Assembly (NCBI GenBank): GCA_963751395.1
Contig: CAVVUC010000002.1
Location: 1,994,130 to 2,058,129 of the forward strand
DNA: 64,000 nt
Source: CAVVUC01 sp963751395
Lineage (GTDB): Bacteria; Verrucomicrobiota; Verrucomicrobiia; Chthoniobacterales; Chthoniobacteraceae
Direction of reading: 5' to 3'
Shown here: in pieces, positions 50,243 to 59,321 of the stretch
How the letters are laid out: the number at the start of each line of letters is the position of its first letter
Position numbering within the stretch: position 1 is the stretch's first letter
Position numbers and translations under genes: made by a program
The notes under the pieces: generated by a model
What the model was told of the DNA's origin: nothing
What the model saw: the letters and a program-made list of their open reading frames with translations, nothing else
The model's database searches: none

Positions 50243-50472
50243 ATTCCGGTTCCTCCCATTTGCGGTTCTCCATGCTTTGCGATTTCGCCCGCGTAGTTGG
50301 CCCGTTCCCAAGCCGGCTTTGCCCAGTCGCCCTGCGGCGCCCGCTGAGGCTGCTCCGGTTCCTGTTCGTTCAAATCCATGATCGCCTGCGCAACCGACCA
50401 GATGCCAAGGGCAAGCAGGCCGTGAGCAGCAAGGAACAGCAGCCCGAAAAGGAACGCGAAGAGTCGTGTCAT
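50239..50472 (-). CDS. Small phage membrane protein
   Basis: A 77-aa protein with one long N-terminal hydrophobic helix (LFAFLFGLLFLAAHGLLALGIW) and a polar tail. Coupled by ATGA overlaps to both neighbours. No family recognised. Confidence 0.55.
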   Translation of the reverse strand: MTRLFAFLFGLLFLAAHGLLALGIWSVAQAIMDLNEQEPEQPQRAPQGDWAKPAWERANYAGEIAKHGEPQMGGTGI

Positions 50473-50879
50473 AGCAGGGCGAGGATTTTCTCCCGGTAAG
50501 CCGTGTCGCAGCCCTGCGGGATGAATGCGATCCGGTTGCCGCGACGAACCATGAACAGCGCCTTGTTCTCCTTGATCTTCTCGCGCAGGCGATTTGTGGT
50601 TTCGTGGAACCACGCCATGTAAGCGATCGGGTGATGCGGGTTGTCGAGCCGCCAGCGCGGGTCGCGGAACCGGCGCACGAACTCGGCCGTGTTGATCTTC
50701 TCCGCCTGAAACTGCGGCAGGAACTCGATCTCCATGTCCTTGAGGCACCAGATGGTCTGGCGTTTGGGATTGTCGCCGTCCTGATCGAGTTCGATTGTTT
50801 GCACGAACGGTTGTTGAGCCGACAACTGGATGCCGCTGGTGGTGGCCGCGGCCACAAGCGCCGTGTTGGGACTTTTCAA
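50469..50879 (-). CDS. Phage tail-region protein, N-terminus uncertain
   Basis: At least 136 aa from a TTG at 50879. An ATG at 50941 (MTTDPNKPSN) probably marks the real start in another frame, joined by a one-base shift around 50890-50915. The downstream frame also reads LKDDQPPLKSPN before the TTG. The body has RDPRWRLDNPHHPIAYMAWFHET and an Arg-rich REKILALL end. No family is recognised; it is placed just after the tail tube genes. Confidence 0.5.
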   Translation of the reverse strand: MKSPNTALVAAATTSGIQLSAQQPFVQTIELDQDGDNPKRQTIWCLKDMEIEFLPQFQAEKINTAEFVRRFRDPRWRLDNPHHPIAYMAWFHETTNRLREKIKENKALFMVRRGNRIAFIPQGCDTAYREKILALL

Positions 50880-50956
50880 GGGTGGCTGGTCGTCCTTGAG
50901 GATGTGGAGGTGTTGCTCGGTTTGTTGGGATCGGTGGTCATAAAGGGATCGCGTAA

Positions 50957-51274
50957 TTACGCGCCGGGGTAGTTGGTGCCGCTGTATTCGAAGCTGTTGA
51001 AATCGTCGTTCTTCTCCAAGCGTTTGAGCTTCAGGATCAGGGTCGTGCCGCCGGTGATGGCCGTGATGCCCGCCGCGCCGATGCCGAGCGCCATCGTCGT
51101 GTCGCCACGGCCCTTGACCGAGAACTCAATGATCGGGTCAAACGCCTGGCCCTGGCCGAAGCCGCCACTCAGATCCTTGATGACCTTCTCCTCCAGCTTC
51201 TTCTCCCACTCGACGGATTCGAGGAGGGTGCCGGTGGCCTGGGTGATGCCGATGTCTGCGGGTCCGGATGGCAT
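50957..51274 (-). CDS. Phage tail tube-like protein, copy 2
   Basis: A 105-aa protein. EKVIKDLSGG, VKGRGD, then LEKNDDFNSFEYSGTNYP align with the protein encoded just upstream (51278-51593), so the two are tandem paralogues. Length and position between connector proteins and tail chaperone suggest major tail (tube) subunits or a tube plus terminator pair. Confidence 0.55.
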   Translation of the reverse strand: MPSGPADIGITQATGTLLESVEWEKKLEEKVIKDLSGGFGQGQAFDPIIEFSVKGRGDTTMALGIGAAGITAITGGTTLILKLKRLEKNDDFNSFEYSGTNYPGA

Positions 51275-51277
51275 GGG

Positions 51278-51593
51278 TTAGGTGAGGGTCGAGTAGCTCG
51301 TGGCTGTTTCTTCGTAGGTCGGAAAATCGTCGTTGCTCTCGGTGTTCTTGACCGAGATGACCTTGGCCACGCCGCTCAACGCGCCGGCGGTGACGACACA
51401 ACGGAACGGTGCCGCGTCCCTTGATCGACACGGTGGTCTTGACCAGTTTGCCGGGCACAGCGCGGCAGGTGGTGCCGGTGGCGTCCTTGATGGTCTTGGC
51501 CTCGATCTCGGATTCGCTGCTGGATTCCTCGACGGTGCCGCCGGTGGGCTGTGTCAGACCGTAGGTGTTTGTGACTCCAAGGGTGGCGGGCAT
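51278..51593 (-). CDS. Phage tail tube-like protein, copy 1 (frameshifted)
   Basis: The ATG at 51593 starts MPATLGVTNTYGLTQPTGG, then EAKTIKDATG and VSIKGRG. After a one-base shift near 51405 the protein continues CVVTAGALSGVAKVISVKN...NDDFPTYEETATSYS to a stop at 51278, parallel to copy 2. Without the shift the frame would run into the next gene. About 104 aa when corrected. Confidence 0.55.
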
Positions 51594-51598
51594 GGGGG

Positions 51599-51793
51599 TC
51601 AATTCAGGATGAAATGAATGCGGTAGCGGTCCTCGCCCAGGTTGGTGAGCGAAGCCGCCCCCTCAATGCTGGCGGGAACCTCCGGGGCCGAGAACGTGAC
51701 GAGATAATGCCTGCTGCCGTCGCAGACCGGATCGCACTTGACGATCTTTCCCCCAACCTTGGCGATGGCTTGTTCGATGACTGCCGGGGTCAT
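51599..51793 (-). CDS. Small phage protein
   Basis: A 64-aa protein (MTPAVIEQAIAKVGGKIVKC, ending RYRIHFILN) with an alternating strand pattern. Between the tail-completion-like gene and the tail tube genes. No family recognised. TTGACA lies 14 nt before its ATG, inside the coding end of the upstream gene. Confidence 0.5.
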   Translation of the reverse strand: MTPAVIEQAIAKVGGKIVKCDPVCDGSRHYLVTFSAPEVPASIEGAASLTNLGEDRYRIHFILN

Positions 51794-51796
51794 GCC

Positions 51797-52201
51797 TCAT
51801 GGCGAGGTGTCAACTCCCGCGACGATCTCGATCTCGGCCACCCAGCGCTTGTGCTCGATGGCGGTCTGCGATTTGCGCACGAAATAGCCGCTCAATCTCA
51901 GGCCGCTGGATTGCAACGCGGCGGCAACAGCAGCCTTGTTCTCAAGCCATGCGCGAACAGCGGTCAGTCGCGCGTCATGCTCCGCGCGCTTGTTGTCGTA
52001 AGCCGGTGTTTCGAGCCGAAAGACCACCGTCGCCTTCCACAACGGCCCGACCGTGTGTTCGCATTCCTGGCAATGGACGATGATCGCCGCGTTCTCCGGC
52101 TCGTTCTCATCCCCGGACACGCCGGTGAACTGATCGACGTTGGCAAGCACCGGCAGCGTCACCACGGCGGCTAGGAAAGCGGACTCGACAGTCGTGTTCA
52201 T
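51797..52201 (-). CDS. Putative tail completion / head-tail connector protein
   Basis: A 134-aa protein with CQECEHTVGPLWKATVVFRLET and a strand-rich second half (AEIEIVAGVD). By size and order (capsid, connector, this gene, tail tube) it corresponds to a lambda U/Z-like tail-terminator or minor tail protein. The match is positional, not by motif. ATGA overlap with the upstream gene. Confidence 0.5.
   Translation of the reverse strand: MNTTVESAFLAAVVTLPVLANVDQFTGVSGDENEPENAAIIVHCQECEHTVGPLWKATVVFRLETPAYDNKRAEHDARLTAVRAWLENKAAVAAALQSSGLRLSGYFVRKSQTAIEHKRWVAEIEIVAGVDTSP
51808..51813 (-). promoter_or_regulatory. TTGACA start-associated motif (64-aa gene)
   Basis: TTGACA, 14 nt, then the ATG at 51793; here it encodes part of the upstream GVDTSP ending. 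Confidence 0.55.
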
Positions 52202-52503
52202 TTCGATTGCACCGTGAGCGTGACCATCGGATAGGCCGGCGACTCGCTGACCTTTGCGATGCGATAGGTTTTGCCGTCGAACTGGATCGCGTCATGCAGC
52301 TTCGGTCTCGCCTTACCAAGCGCCGCCTTCGCGATCTTGACCGTGAAATCGTAGTCCTCGCCGAACCCGCCTATTTGCAGCGTGTCGGAAGATTCGATCG
52401 AGGTGATGATCGCCTTGTAAGTGCGCCCGTTCCAGATGACCGGTTCACCGATCTCGGCGACGATGGCGGACAGGTCGGCGGCTTTCTCGTCCTTGAGCGA
52501 CAT
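52198..52503 (-). CDS. Putative head-tail joining protein (FII-like)
   Basis: A 101-aa protein. The strand-rich second half (IQFDGKTYRIAKVSESPAYPMVTLTVQ) and small size fit lambda FII or related head-tail joining proteins. First phage gene after the inserted beta-helix gene. TTGACA lies 13 nt before the ATG. Confidence 0.5.
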   Translation of the reverse strand: MSLKDEKAADLSAIVAEIGEPVIWNGRTYKAIITSIESSDTLQIGGFGEDYDFTVKIAKAALGKARPKLHDAIQFDGKTYRIAKVSESPAYPMVTLTVQSK

Positions 52504-52516
52504 GCCCAGGGTGGGG

Positions 52517-52522
52517 TGTCAA
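52517..52522 (-). promoter_or_regulatory. TTGACA start-associated motif (head-tail joining gene)
   Basis: TTGACA, 13 nt (CCCCACCCTGGGC), then the ATG at 52503. No purine-rich ribosome binding site. Confidence 0.6.
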
Positions 52523-52609
52523 TTCGTCAATCCAGCAGCGATAGCGGGAAGGCCGGGGGTGTATTGAACTTGCTTATTCTCGCGATATTTTAGTAACTCG
52601 AAACTCACA

Positions 52610-54607
52610 ATGAAGACTGCTGCGGCATGGCGGGGCTGGGCTTTTTTTCTGGCGATGCAAGCCGTTTGCGCGACGGCCGCGCAAATCTGGGTGGCGCCCG
52701 ACGGCAACGACGCCGCGCCCGGCACGACGCACAGCCGCTAGCGACGCCGCAGCGCGCTCGCGATCTGGCGCGCCAGCAAATCAAAGCCGGGCGAGCGTGG
52801 AAGTGATTCTGCGCGGCGGCACTTACGAACTGAAAGCACCACTCGAACTTGGAGCGCCGATTCTGGAACGTCCACAGGACCCGTCATCTGGCGCGCTGCG
52901 ACCGGCGCGGAGGTGCGTTTTTCCGCCGGACGAACCTCACTAACTGGGAAGCTGTTGCCGATGCCGCCGTGCGCGAACGCCTGGACCCGGCGGTGCGCGA
53001 CCTGGTGCGCGAAATCGACCTCAAGGCGCAAGGCGTCAAGGATTACGGCAAAATCAGCGGCGGTTTCGGAAAGAGCGGCAGTACCGGCCTCGAATTGTTT
53101 GTGGACGACGTGCCGAAGCATATTTCGCGTTATCCGAACGAAGGTTTTATTTACATCAGCGAAGTGCTGGGCGAAACGCGGGTGAACGTGCGCGGGACGA
53201 AAGGCACGAAGGAAGGCGTTTTTCGCATCGAGGACAAGCGCGTGGCGCGCTGGGCCGCAGGAAAAAGACCCAATGCGCTCATGGGCTACTGGTTTTGGGA
53301 CTGGGCCGACGAACGCCAAGAATTGGCAAGCATCGATCCAGAAAAAACTGGAACTCACACTCGCCGGTCCGTGGCACGGCTACGGTACGCAAGGGCCAAT
53401 ATTTCTAGGGCTTCAACCTGCTGTGCGAAATCGACCGGCCCGGCGAATGGTATCTCGACCGACGGAACGGCAGGCTATACCTGCTGCCGCAAGGGACGGA
53501 CAAAACCGAGGCGCAGCATGGTCTCGCAGCTGCCGGCCCTCAGCGTTCGAAAAGGCGCCAACATCGTCCTGCTCGGGTTCATGATTGAGGGTGCGCGAAA
53601 CGCGCGGTAAATCTATCCAATGCGAGCGCGTCAAGCTCGTTGGCTGCAAGATCCGCAACAGCGGCAAATGGGCGGTGCGCATCGAGGGCGGACGCAACTG
53701 TGCGGTGCGCGGCTGCGAAATCAGCGGGACCGGCGACGGCGGCGTCAGCGTCACTGGCGGCGACCGCGCCACCCTCACGCCCGGCGGCCACGTGGTGGAA
53801 AACTCCCACATCCAGGATTACAGCCGCTGGGATCGAACTACCAGCCGGGCATCAGCCTGAACGGGGTCGGAAACCGCGCCACAAACAATCTCATCCACGA
53901 TGCGCCGCACAAGCGATGAATCTGAGCGGCAACGACCACGTGATCGAATACAACGAAATCCACAGCATCTGCAAGAAACGAACGATGCCGGCGCCATCTA
54001 CGGTGGAACGACTGGGCTGCCCGCGGACACCTCATCCGCTTCAATTATCTGCATGACATTCGCGGCCTCATGCCGAAGGCGCAAACGGTATTTACTTGGA
54101 CGACAATTTTTCAGCCGCCACCATCGAGGGCAACATCTTCAGTGGGGTCGAGCACACAATTCATCTCGGCGGCGGGCGGGATCACCAAGTGCTAAACAAC
54201 GTTTTTATCGACTGCGCAAAGCGCCTGCACATCGATGCGCGGGGCCTTGGTTGGCGCACTTTTGGTTTCGATGAGCTGAAGAAAAAACTCGAACAGTGGC
54301 CCTACAAAGAGGAGCCGTGGCGCACCGCTACCCTCAGCTGCTGAACCTTCTGGCAAGACGAACCAATGGCGCCCAAGGGTGTGGTGGTGGCGCGCAACAT
54401 CTTCGTGGATAGCCTAATGGAACAACGGGAAAGACGAAAGCCAAACCGTACGTGACCATGAAAGACAACATTCTCGACGCCACGCGCGCCTTGCTGGCTG
54501 GAGGAGGCGGACCTCCCGCATCAAAGCGGATGCTCCTGAAGTGCGAGGGATCGGGTTCGCTACGATTCCTGTTGAGAATCGGCCTGAAAAGAAGTTCCGG
54601 CCGCTGA
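52610..54607 (+). CDS. Secreted right-handed beta-helix protein (frameshifted)
   Basis: On the strand opposite to the phage operon. The signal peptide (AWRGWAFFLAMQAVCATAAQ) leads to IWVAPDGNDAAPGT, the usual start of bacterial parallel beta-helix proteins. Pieces in successive frames include VRFSAGR, the DRPGEWYLDRRNGRLYLLP domain, then beta-helix segments such as VRIEGGRNCAVRGCEISGT, AMNLSGNDHVIEYNEIHSIC and VLNNVFIDCAKRLHID. At least six one-base shifts break the frame; corrected length is about 660 aa. Pectate-lyase- or glycosidase-like action on polysaccharide is a family guess. It is a cargo gene between capsid and connector genes. The stop at 54607 is in the last frame. Confidence 0.7.
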
Positions 54608-54692
54608 TTTCTGTGCATGCTGGCTGGAGCAGTGGAGTGCGGTCGTCCGGTGAATCCACGACCGCGCTGTATACAGCACGAGGGCTTGAAGT

Positions 54693-54764
54693 TGGTCGCA
54701 GGGGATGAACTCGAACCATCGGGGCCGGCTTATGAGACCGGCTTGAATCCCATTCTCCGCTGCG
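54693..54764 (-). tRNA. tRNA-Met (CAU)-like gene, phage type
   Basis: 72 nt on the minus strand. The anticodon arm GCCGGT-CTCATAA-GCCGGC has a CAU anticodon. The T-arm is GATGG-TTCGAGT-TCATC (one G-T pair). Acceptor strands CGCAGCG / CCCTGCG (one mismatch) precede A-CCA, with CCA encoded. The D-arm (GAGAATGGGATTC) is short and imperfect, like compact phage tRNAs or a gene damaged by small indels in this error-rich stretch. It lies directly after the capsid gene. It could supply initiator/elongator Met or, if modified, Ile. Confidence 0.55.
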
Positions 54765-54771
54765 AAGCTGC

Positions 54772-55669
54772 TTACGGCTTCACGATCCGCTTGATGCCGT
54801 CGGCGAGCGCGGCCTTGAAGCCGTAGAGGCACTCGACGGTGACGAAGACGCGGTTGCTGCTGCGTCTCGGTGTAGCGCAGGTAGCCGAACGTGAGGCCGG
54901 TCTCGGGATCGGTGACCGCGCCGGCCTCGTCGTATCGGCGGCCGGCACGAGGTAGCGCATCGCCACGGCCATGCCGCTCGGGTGCGCGGCGAAGCCGACG
55001 AGCTTCTCGCCGTTCTCCGGCAGGATGACCGTCTCGTGAACAGTCGAAGCCGGCGAGCCGCCGGAGCGCGCCTCCATGATGCCAGGCTGGGCGACCTGCG
55101 GCACGAAGCTTTTGGCGACCACGTCATCGCCGAGCAGGTTCGTGTAGTAGGCGCCGTCGAGCACCAGCGCGCGGTCGCGTGACGGGCATCTTCGCGATGC
55201 TGCACGCCTCGCGGATCGCGAGCAGCTTCTTGTAATCGAACGCACTGGCCGCCAGCGCCGGGATGGCGGGCGCGCCATAGTTCGCCGCCGTGATCTCCGA
55301 GAAGATGTCCTGCAACACGTCCTGCGGCGAGCTGCTTCACCGCGGCGGAGACGAGCGTGTCGAGCACGTTGAACGCGGTCTCGGCGGCCTCGCGCGCGGT
55401 GAGATGGACGGTCTTGAACTTGTGCCGGTTCAGCTGCACCGGGATCACGGTGACGGTGGAATCGGCGTTCGCGGTGTAGTTGCCGGCGAAATCGCTCGAT
55501 TGCGACGGCGCGCCGACGACGGGCACGCGCACGGTGTCGAGCTTGTCGGCCGGTTCGGGCGAGAAGTTGGTGGAGAACGCGCGCAGCGGCAGTCAGCGCC
55601 GCCATGAACGGCTGGAGCGCGCTTCTGGGCGACCTTGATGTCTTTGACGTTGGTGAGTGTGTTGGGCAT
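54772..55669 (-). CDS. Major capsid protein (frameshifted)
   Basis: The ATG at 55669 starts MPNTLTNVKDIKVAQK, followed in other frames by RVPVVGAPSQSSDFAGNY, HLTAREAAETAFNVLDT, DIFSEITAANYGAPA and a final DGIKRIVKP with stop at 54772. At least four single-base shifts. Corrected length is about 298 aa. The order portal, protease, scaffold, this gene, and the capsid-like layout (N-arm, then a long central domain) identify it as the major head subunit, placed by order rather than by a motif I can name. The coat fold family (HK97 or P22-like) cannot be told. Confidence 0.65.
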
Positions 55670-55677
55670 GGGAGTGG

Positions 55678-56171
55678 TTAGCGGGTTTGGAGTGGTGGTT
55701 GAGGATCGGCGCCTGTTGCTGGGCGGTGAGCGAGCGCCAGAAAACGGTTTGCTCCTTCGGGTCGGTGATGGCCTTGAACCGGGCGACGAGATCCTCGGCC
55801 TGGCGGTCGCCCTTCGGCGTGACCGGGCGCGGGACCTGGTGCCGGTGGAGGCGACGATCTCGGCGGCGCGTTTGATGCGCGGGCCTCGATGTCCTGTTCG
55901 CTCGCTTCGAATTCCTTGTTGCGGGCCGTCAGTTCGCCCAGGCGCGCCTCGATTTCGCCTTTCTCTTTGGTGAGCGATTCGATGCCTGGCGTGCGGCAAG
56001 AAGATCGGCATCGAGCCGTTCGCACTGGGCCTGAAGTTCGGTGATCTGGGCGGTCAGCGTCTCGGTTTTCGTGGCGGCTTCCGAAAGAAGGTTCGCGCCG
56101 GCCTGTGCATCGGCTTCGAGCGACTTCACCTTGGCGAGCGCCTGGTCGAGTTGTTCGTCGACGGTGAGCAT
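55678..56171 (-). CDS. Head scaffolding-like coiled-coil protein (frameshifted)
   Basis: The ATG at 56171 starts MLTVDEQLDQALAKVKSLEA, then long coiled-coil heptads (ELQAQCERLDADLL, EKGEIEARLGELTARNKEFE). After further shifts a C-terminal block reads ARFKAITDPKEQTVFWRSLT, seen in scaffold-like proteins of this kind. About 160 aa. Located between protease and capsid, the lambda Nu3-like position, so it probably guides capsid assembly. TTGACA lies 16 nt before the ATG and contains the protease stop. Two or more frame breaks. Confidence 0.6.
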
Positions 56172-56187
56172 GATGTCCGTGTTGCGA

Positions 56188-56193
56188 TGTCAA
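56188..56193 (-). promoter_or_regulatory. TTGACA start-associated motif (scaffold gene)
   Basis: TTGACA, 16 nt, then the ATG at 56171. Its TGA ends the protease gene. Spacing is slightly longer than the norm, in the error-rich region. Confidence 0.5.
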
Positions 56194-57008
56194 CTTCGCG
56201 GCCGTCGTGACGTGCCGGCTGCGCAGTGTTGCAGCGCCTCGTCCCGGCTTTTCATGATGCCCGCCAGATTGAATCGCATCGCGTTGCGCGCGGAGAACGT
56301 CTGGCCTTCCATCGCCTCGGCCGGAATCTTCCGACCCCGCGCCAGCACCGCCGCGCGAAAGTCGGCGGCGATTTCCTCCACACCGGTCTGCAACCAGGCG
56401 CGCTGCTCGTCGGTGAGCGGAACGCCGGGCGTGCCCGCGCTCTTGAATTTGCCGGCGGCAAACACCTCGACCTTGATGCCGTTGCTTCGCAGCGCCTCGG
56501 AAGTGTCGATGACCGGAAGGATCACGCCAATGGAACCGACCCGTGCGCTCGGGGTCACGTAGATGGCGTCGCACTGTGAGGCGACCCAGTAGGCGCCCGA
56601 GCACATCAGCCGGCGCTGAACGCATAGACGTATTTGGCCTTGGAGCGTCGGCGACGGCCTGCGCCAGTTCCGGGGTTCCGTTGACACCGCCGCCGGGCGA
56701 GTCGATGTCGAGAAACACGGCCTTCACGTCGGGCCGCGCGCCCGCCTCGTTCACGGCGGCGATGATTTCATCCGTGTCGGTCGCCCCAAAAAGAATCTGC
56801 GAGATCAGGTCGGGTTTGCGGATGATCGGCCCGTCAATGGTGACGATGCCGACGCCGTCCTCGACGCTCAGCAGCGGCGATTGCACTTCGGGTTGGAGCT
56901 GGGAGGCGGCGCGCTGAAGAACGATTGCGCGGCGGCCACCATCGCGGCGTGGGCCTCGGGGGTGATGAGCCAGGGCTGTTTGAGAAAAAGTGCTTCGGCG
57001 GGTTTCAC
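56190..57008 (-). CDS. S49-family prohead protease (lambda C-like, frameshifted)
   Basis: The GTG at 57008 starts KPAEALFLKQPWLITPEAHAA, then (after a shift near 56880) LLSVEDGVGIVTIDGPIIRK, FLDIDSPGGGVNGTPELA, and (after another) MCSGAYWVASQC with the nucleophile Ser, ARVGSIGVI and FAAGKFKSAG with the general-base Lys. This is the SppA/ClpP-like S49 fold used by lambda-type phages to process the prohead. About 272 aa corrected. The start is supported by TTGACA exactly 13 nt upstream. Confidence 0.75.
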
Positions 57009-57021
57009 TCACCCGCCGGTG

Positions 57022-57027
57022 TGTCAA
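57022..57027 (-). promoter_or_regulatory. TTGACA start-associated motif (protease gene)
   Basis: TTGACA, 13 nt (CACCGGCGGGTGA), then the GTG at 57008. Confidence 0.6.
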
Positions 57028-57206
57028 CACACGCTTAACAATTTTCCTCGCCATTCTAACCCAATCTTAACATTGGGATTGTTTAACTACTTTGAGAAGA
57101 GGGCCGTAAGACCAATTTTGCGGAACTTCCCTCCTTTGAAGGGCGTGGGACAAACACCTCGCGCGACTTCGACAAAACATCAGAAAGAAAGAAACAACAT
57201 TCGATT

Positions 57207-57528
57207 ATGAAAAAGCTAACCACGTTCCTTACGGTACTTGCAGCCACCGCGGATTTGCCCTCGCCCAGGATACGACTCCCGCACCCGGCTGCCCCGCGCA
57301 TCAAGGTCCCGGCGGTCACAAGAGCGCGATCCCGAGGCGTAATTCAAGAAGCTAGACACCAATAACGACGGAGCCGTGAGCATGGACGAGTTCAAGGCAA
57401 GCCGGATGGGTCAGAAAGACCCCGCAAAAGCAGAGGCCCGTTTCAAGCAACTGGACACCAACGGCGATGCGTCCCTGAGCCTTGACGAACTCAAGGCCGG
57501 ACATCACAAGCCCGAAGCCAAACAATAA
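57207..57528 (+). CDS. Secreted EF-hand protein (frameshifted)
   Basis: On the strand opposite to its phage neighbours. MKKLTTFLTVLAATA and, after one shift, GFALAQDTTPAPG form a signal peptide and linker. Then FKKLDTNNDGAVSMDEFKAS and FKQLDTNGDASLSLDELKAG are two EF-hand calcium-binding loops with D/N/D and final E positions. About 105 aa corrected; at least two one-base breaks and an apparent stop (57339-57341) in a shifted frame. Small exported EF-hand proteins are common in Planctomycetota and Verrucomicrobiota. It sits between portal and protease, so it is a cargo gene of host type. Confidence 0.7.
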
Positions 57529-57552
57529 TTCAGCTGATCGGTTCAAAACAGC

Positions 57553-57586
57553 GGAGCCATCCAAGAATCAAGACCTGGATGGCTCC
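57553..57586 (+). terminator. Hairpin after the EF-hand gene
   Basis: GGAGCCATCCA pairs perfectly with TGGATGGCTCC (57553-57563 with 57576-57586) around a 12-nt loop, 24 bp past the EF-hand stop. It also lies just beyond the portal stop on the other strand, so could act for both. Confidence 0.55.
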
Positions 57587-57600
57587 CGGCTGTTTGCAGG

Positions 57601-59051
57601 CTATCCCGGCTGCCTCCCGCCGTCAAGCGGTGGCGGCTCTATGTTCTCGCCGACCGCGGGTGTGGCCTTGGTGCCGCCGCTCGGTCGCCACAACAATTCC
57701 AACGGGATCGTATATTCGGTCGCCAGATCGAGAATGTGCCGGGCGTTCTGCGCCCGCACGCGCATCTCGTCCTCGAAGTCCATGCCCAGCTCGGCGAAAT
57801 GTTCGGCCAGCGTTTTGAGCCCGGCCTCGACATCGGCCCGGTTCTGCTGCGCCTCGCGCCCGGCATCGACGGTGATCCGGCGCGGAGTTGTCAGCGCTGA
57901 ACCGATGCCAGTTCGCGCCAACGGCATCAAGCGCCGCGGGCAATCGCGTCGCCAATCACATAGGCCCAGACCGGGCGGATAACCGCTGGATCAGGATCAG
58001 CTGGCGGAACGAAAATCGCCGGTCCGCCTTGGCCACGACCAGCCGCACGCCCGCGCCGCCGATCTTGGACGAATCCGCCGCAAACTCGAACGGCAGCACG
58101 CCAAGCGCGGCGCTGCGTGGAGATGTTCAAGAAATCCGGTGAACGTCGGGCTTGGCCGGTTCGACTGGAAACTGTCGAGGGATTCGTCCGGCTTGAGCGC
58201 CACGAGTTTGCCGCCCATGATCTTCTGCAGCGCGCCGGGATCGCTTTGCTCATGCCGAGCGGCGGCGTTGCCCAGCGAGAAATCGCCGTCTCTCATCGAG
58301 CTCGCCCCGCGCGGTTTTAAGCACGCGCGCCACATCGGCGTTGTCTTTGACCGCGTGCTTTTCCAGCGCCAGCAATTCCATCTCGTCGAGGATGTGATTG
58401 ATGCGAATGCTGGATCGTCGCCGGATGGCGCACGGCGCTGACCGATTCCGGCTCGAAGACATGGAGCACGCTTTCCGCCGGCAGATCGCGATACTGCCGT
58501 CATCAAGCAGCAGCCGGTAAAACAACGGCGCGCCGAACGCGTCCAAGCCGATGCCGTCCACGGTTTCGTCGGAGCCGGCCGCATCGCCAATCCGGTGCGA
58601 CTCGATCAATTGCAGCACGGGCCGTTGTCGGTCGCGGGTCTTGTGGATGAAGTATTCGCCGTCCACATCGATGCCGCGGCAGACGAGCGACTGGCATTCC
58701 TCGAATGAAAACCGTCTTGTGACTTCGCACCGGGCCGCCCAGTTGGCGAAATATTCCTCGGCCTGGCGGTTCCATTCCGGATCGGGCGATTGCGCCTGCG
58801 GCTTGATGCCGTCGCCGGTCGAGTAGATCGCCATGTTGCCGACCAGCTCGCGCACGAACCCGGAGTTCTTGTGGAGGTAACGGGAGCGGCGGACCAGTTC
58901 CGATGCGAATGCCCGGCGAGAGATCGCGCTTCGCATCGCCCGGAGCCGCGCCCGGAACGCGGCCGCGGCGCGGCGAGTAGTTCGCGGATTCATAGGGCTG
59001 AACCAGGCGCGGGGAAGCAGCCGGCTGGCGAATGGACAGAAAGCGGTTCAT
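57601..59051 (-). CDS. Phage portal protein (lambda B-like, frameshifted)
   Basis: The ATG at 59051 (MNRFLSIRQPAASP) overlaps the upstream stop. Fragments in several frames give RYLHKNSGFVRELVGNMAIYS, CQSLVCRGIDVDGEYFIH, NHILDEMELLALEKHAVKDN, DSFQSNRPSPTFTGFLEHL and a C-terminal TVDAGREAQQNRADVEAGL block ending near 57601. These match the lambda-type portal (family portal_2) in order. At least five one-base shifts; about 480 aa corrected. It forms the DNA-entry ring of the head. Confidence 0.8.
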
Positions 59052-59308
59052 TTGGGGAGATGGCCGACCACGGCAGATTGGGCGACGCGGCGGCGAGGGC
59101 CGTAGGTTTGCGGATCAAGGGCGCGCAAGGCGAAGGCGCATTCCTCCAGCACTTCCTTGATCGGCATCGAGAACTGTTTGGTGACGCTCGAACCGCTGTC
59201 GCCCCATGCCATGAGCGTCTTGCCTTCGAGCAGCATTTCCTTGGCTTTCGCCTGGATTTGCAAAACCTCGGCAACGGTGAAGCCGGTGATGAATAGACCT
59301 TGCGCCAT
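59048..59308 (-). CDS. Small phage head protein (gpW-like)
   Basis: An 86-aa helical protein (FTVAEVLQIQAKAKEMLLEG, MAWGDSGSSVTKQFSMPIKEVLEECAFALRAL). Size and position directly before the portal gene match lambda W, the head-tail joining protein that sits between terminase and portal genes. The ATG at 59308 is preceded by TTGACA-N13, and it overlaps the portal start (ATGA). It is the first gene of the visible head operon; no terminase gene precedes it. Confidence 0.65.
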   Translation of the reverse strand: MAQGLFITGFTVAEVLQIQAKAKEMLLEGKTLMAWGDSGSSVTKQFSMPIKEVLEECAFALRALDPQTYGPRRRVAQSAVVGHLPK

Positions 59309-59321
59309 GCCGGGCGCGGGG

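Noticed and set aside
54617..54690. Possible second tRNA next to the tRNA-Met
   Set aside because: Stems GGTCGT/ACGACC and GCTGTA/TACAGC exist, but no order of arms gives a cloverleaf.
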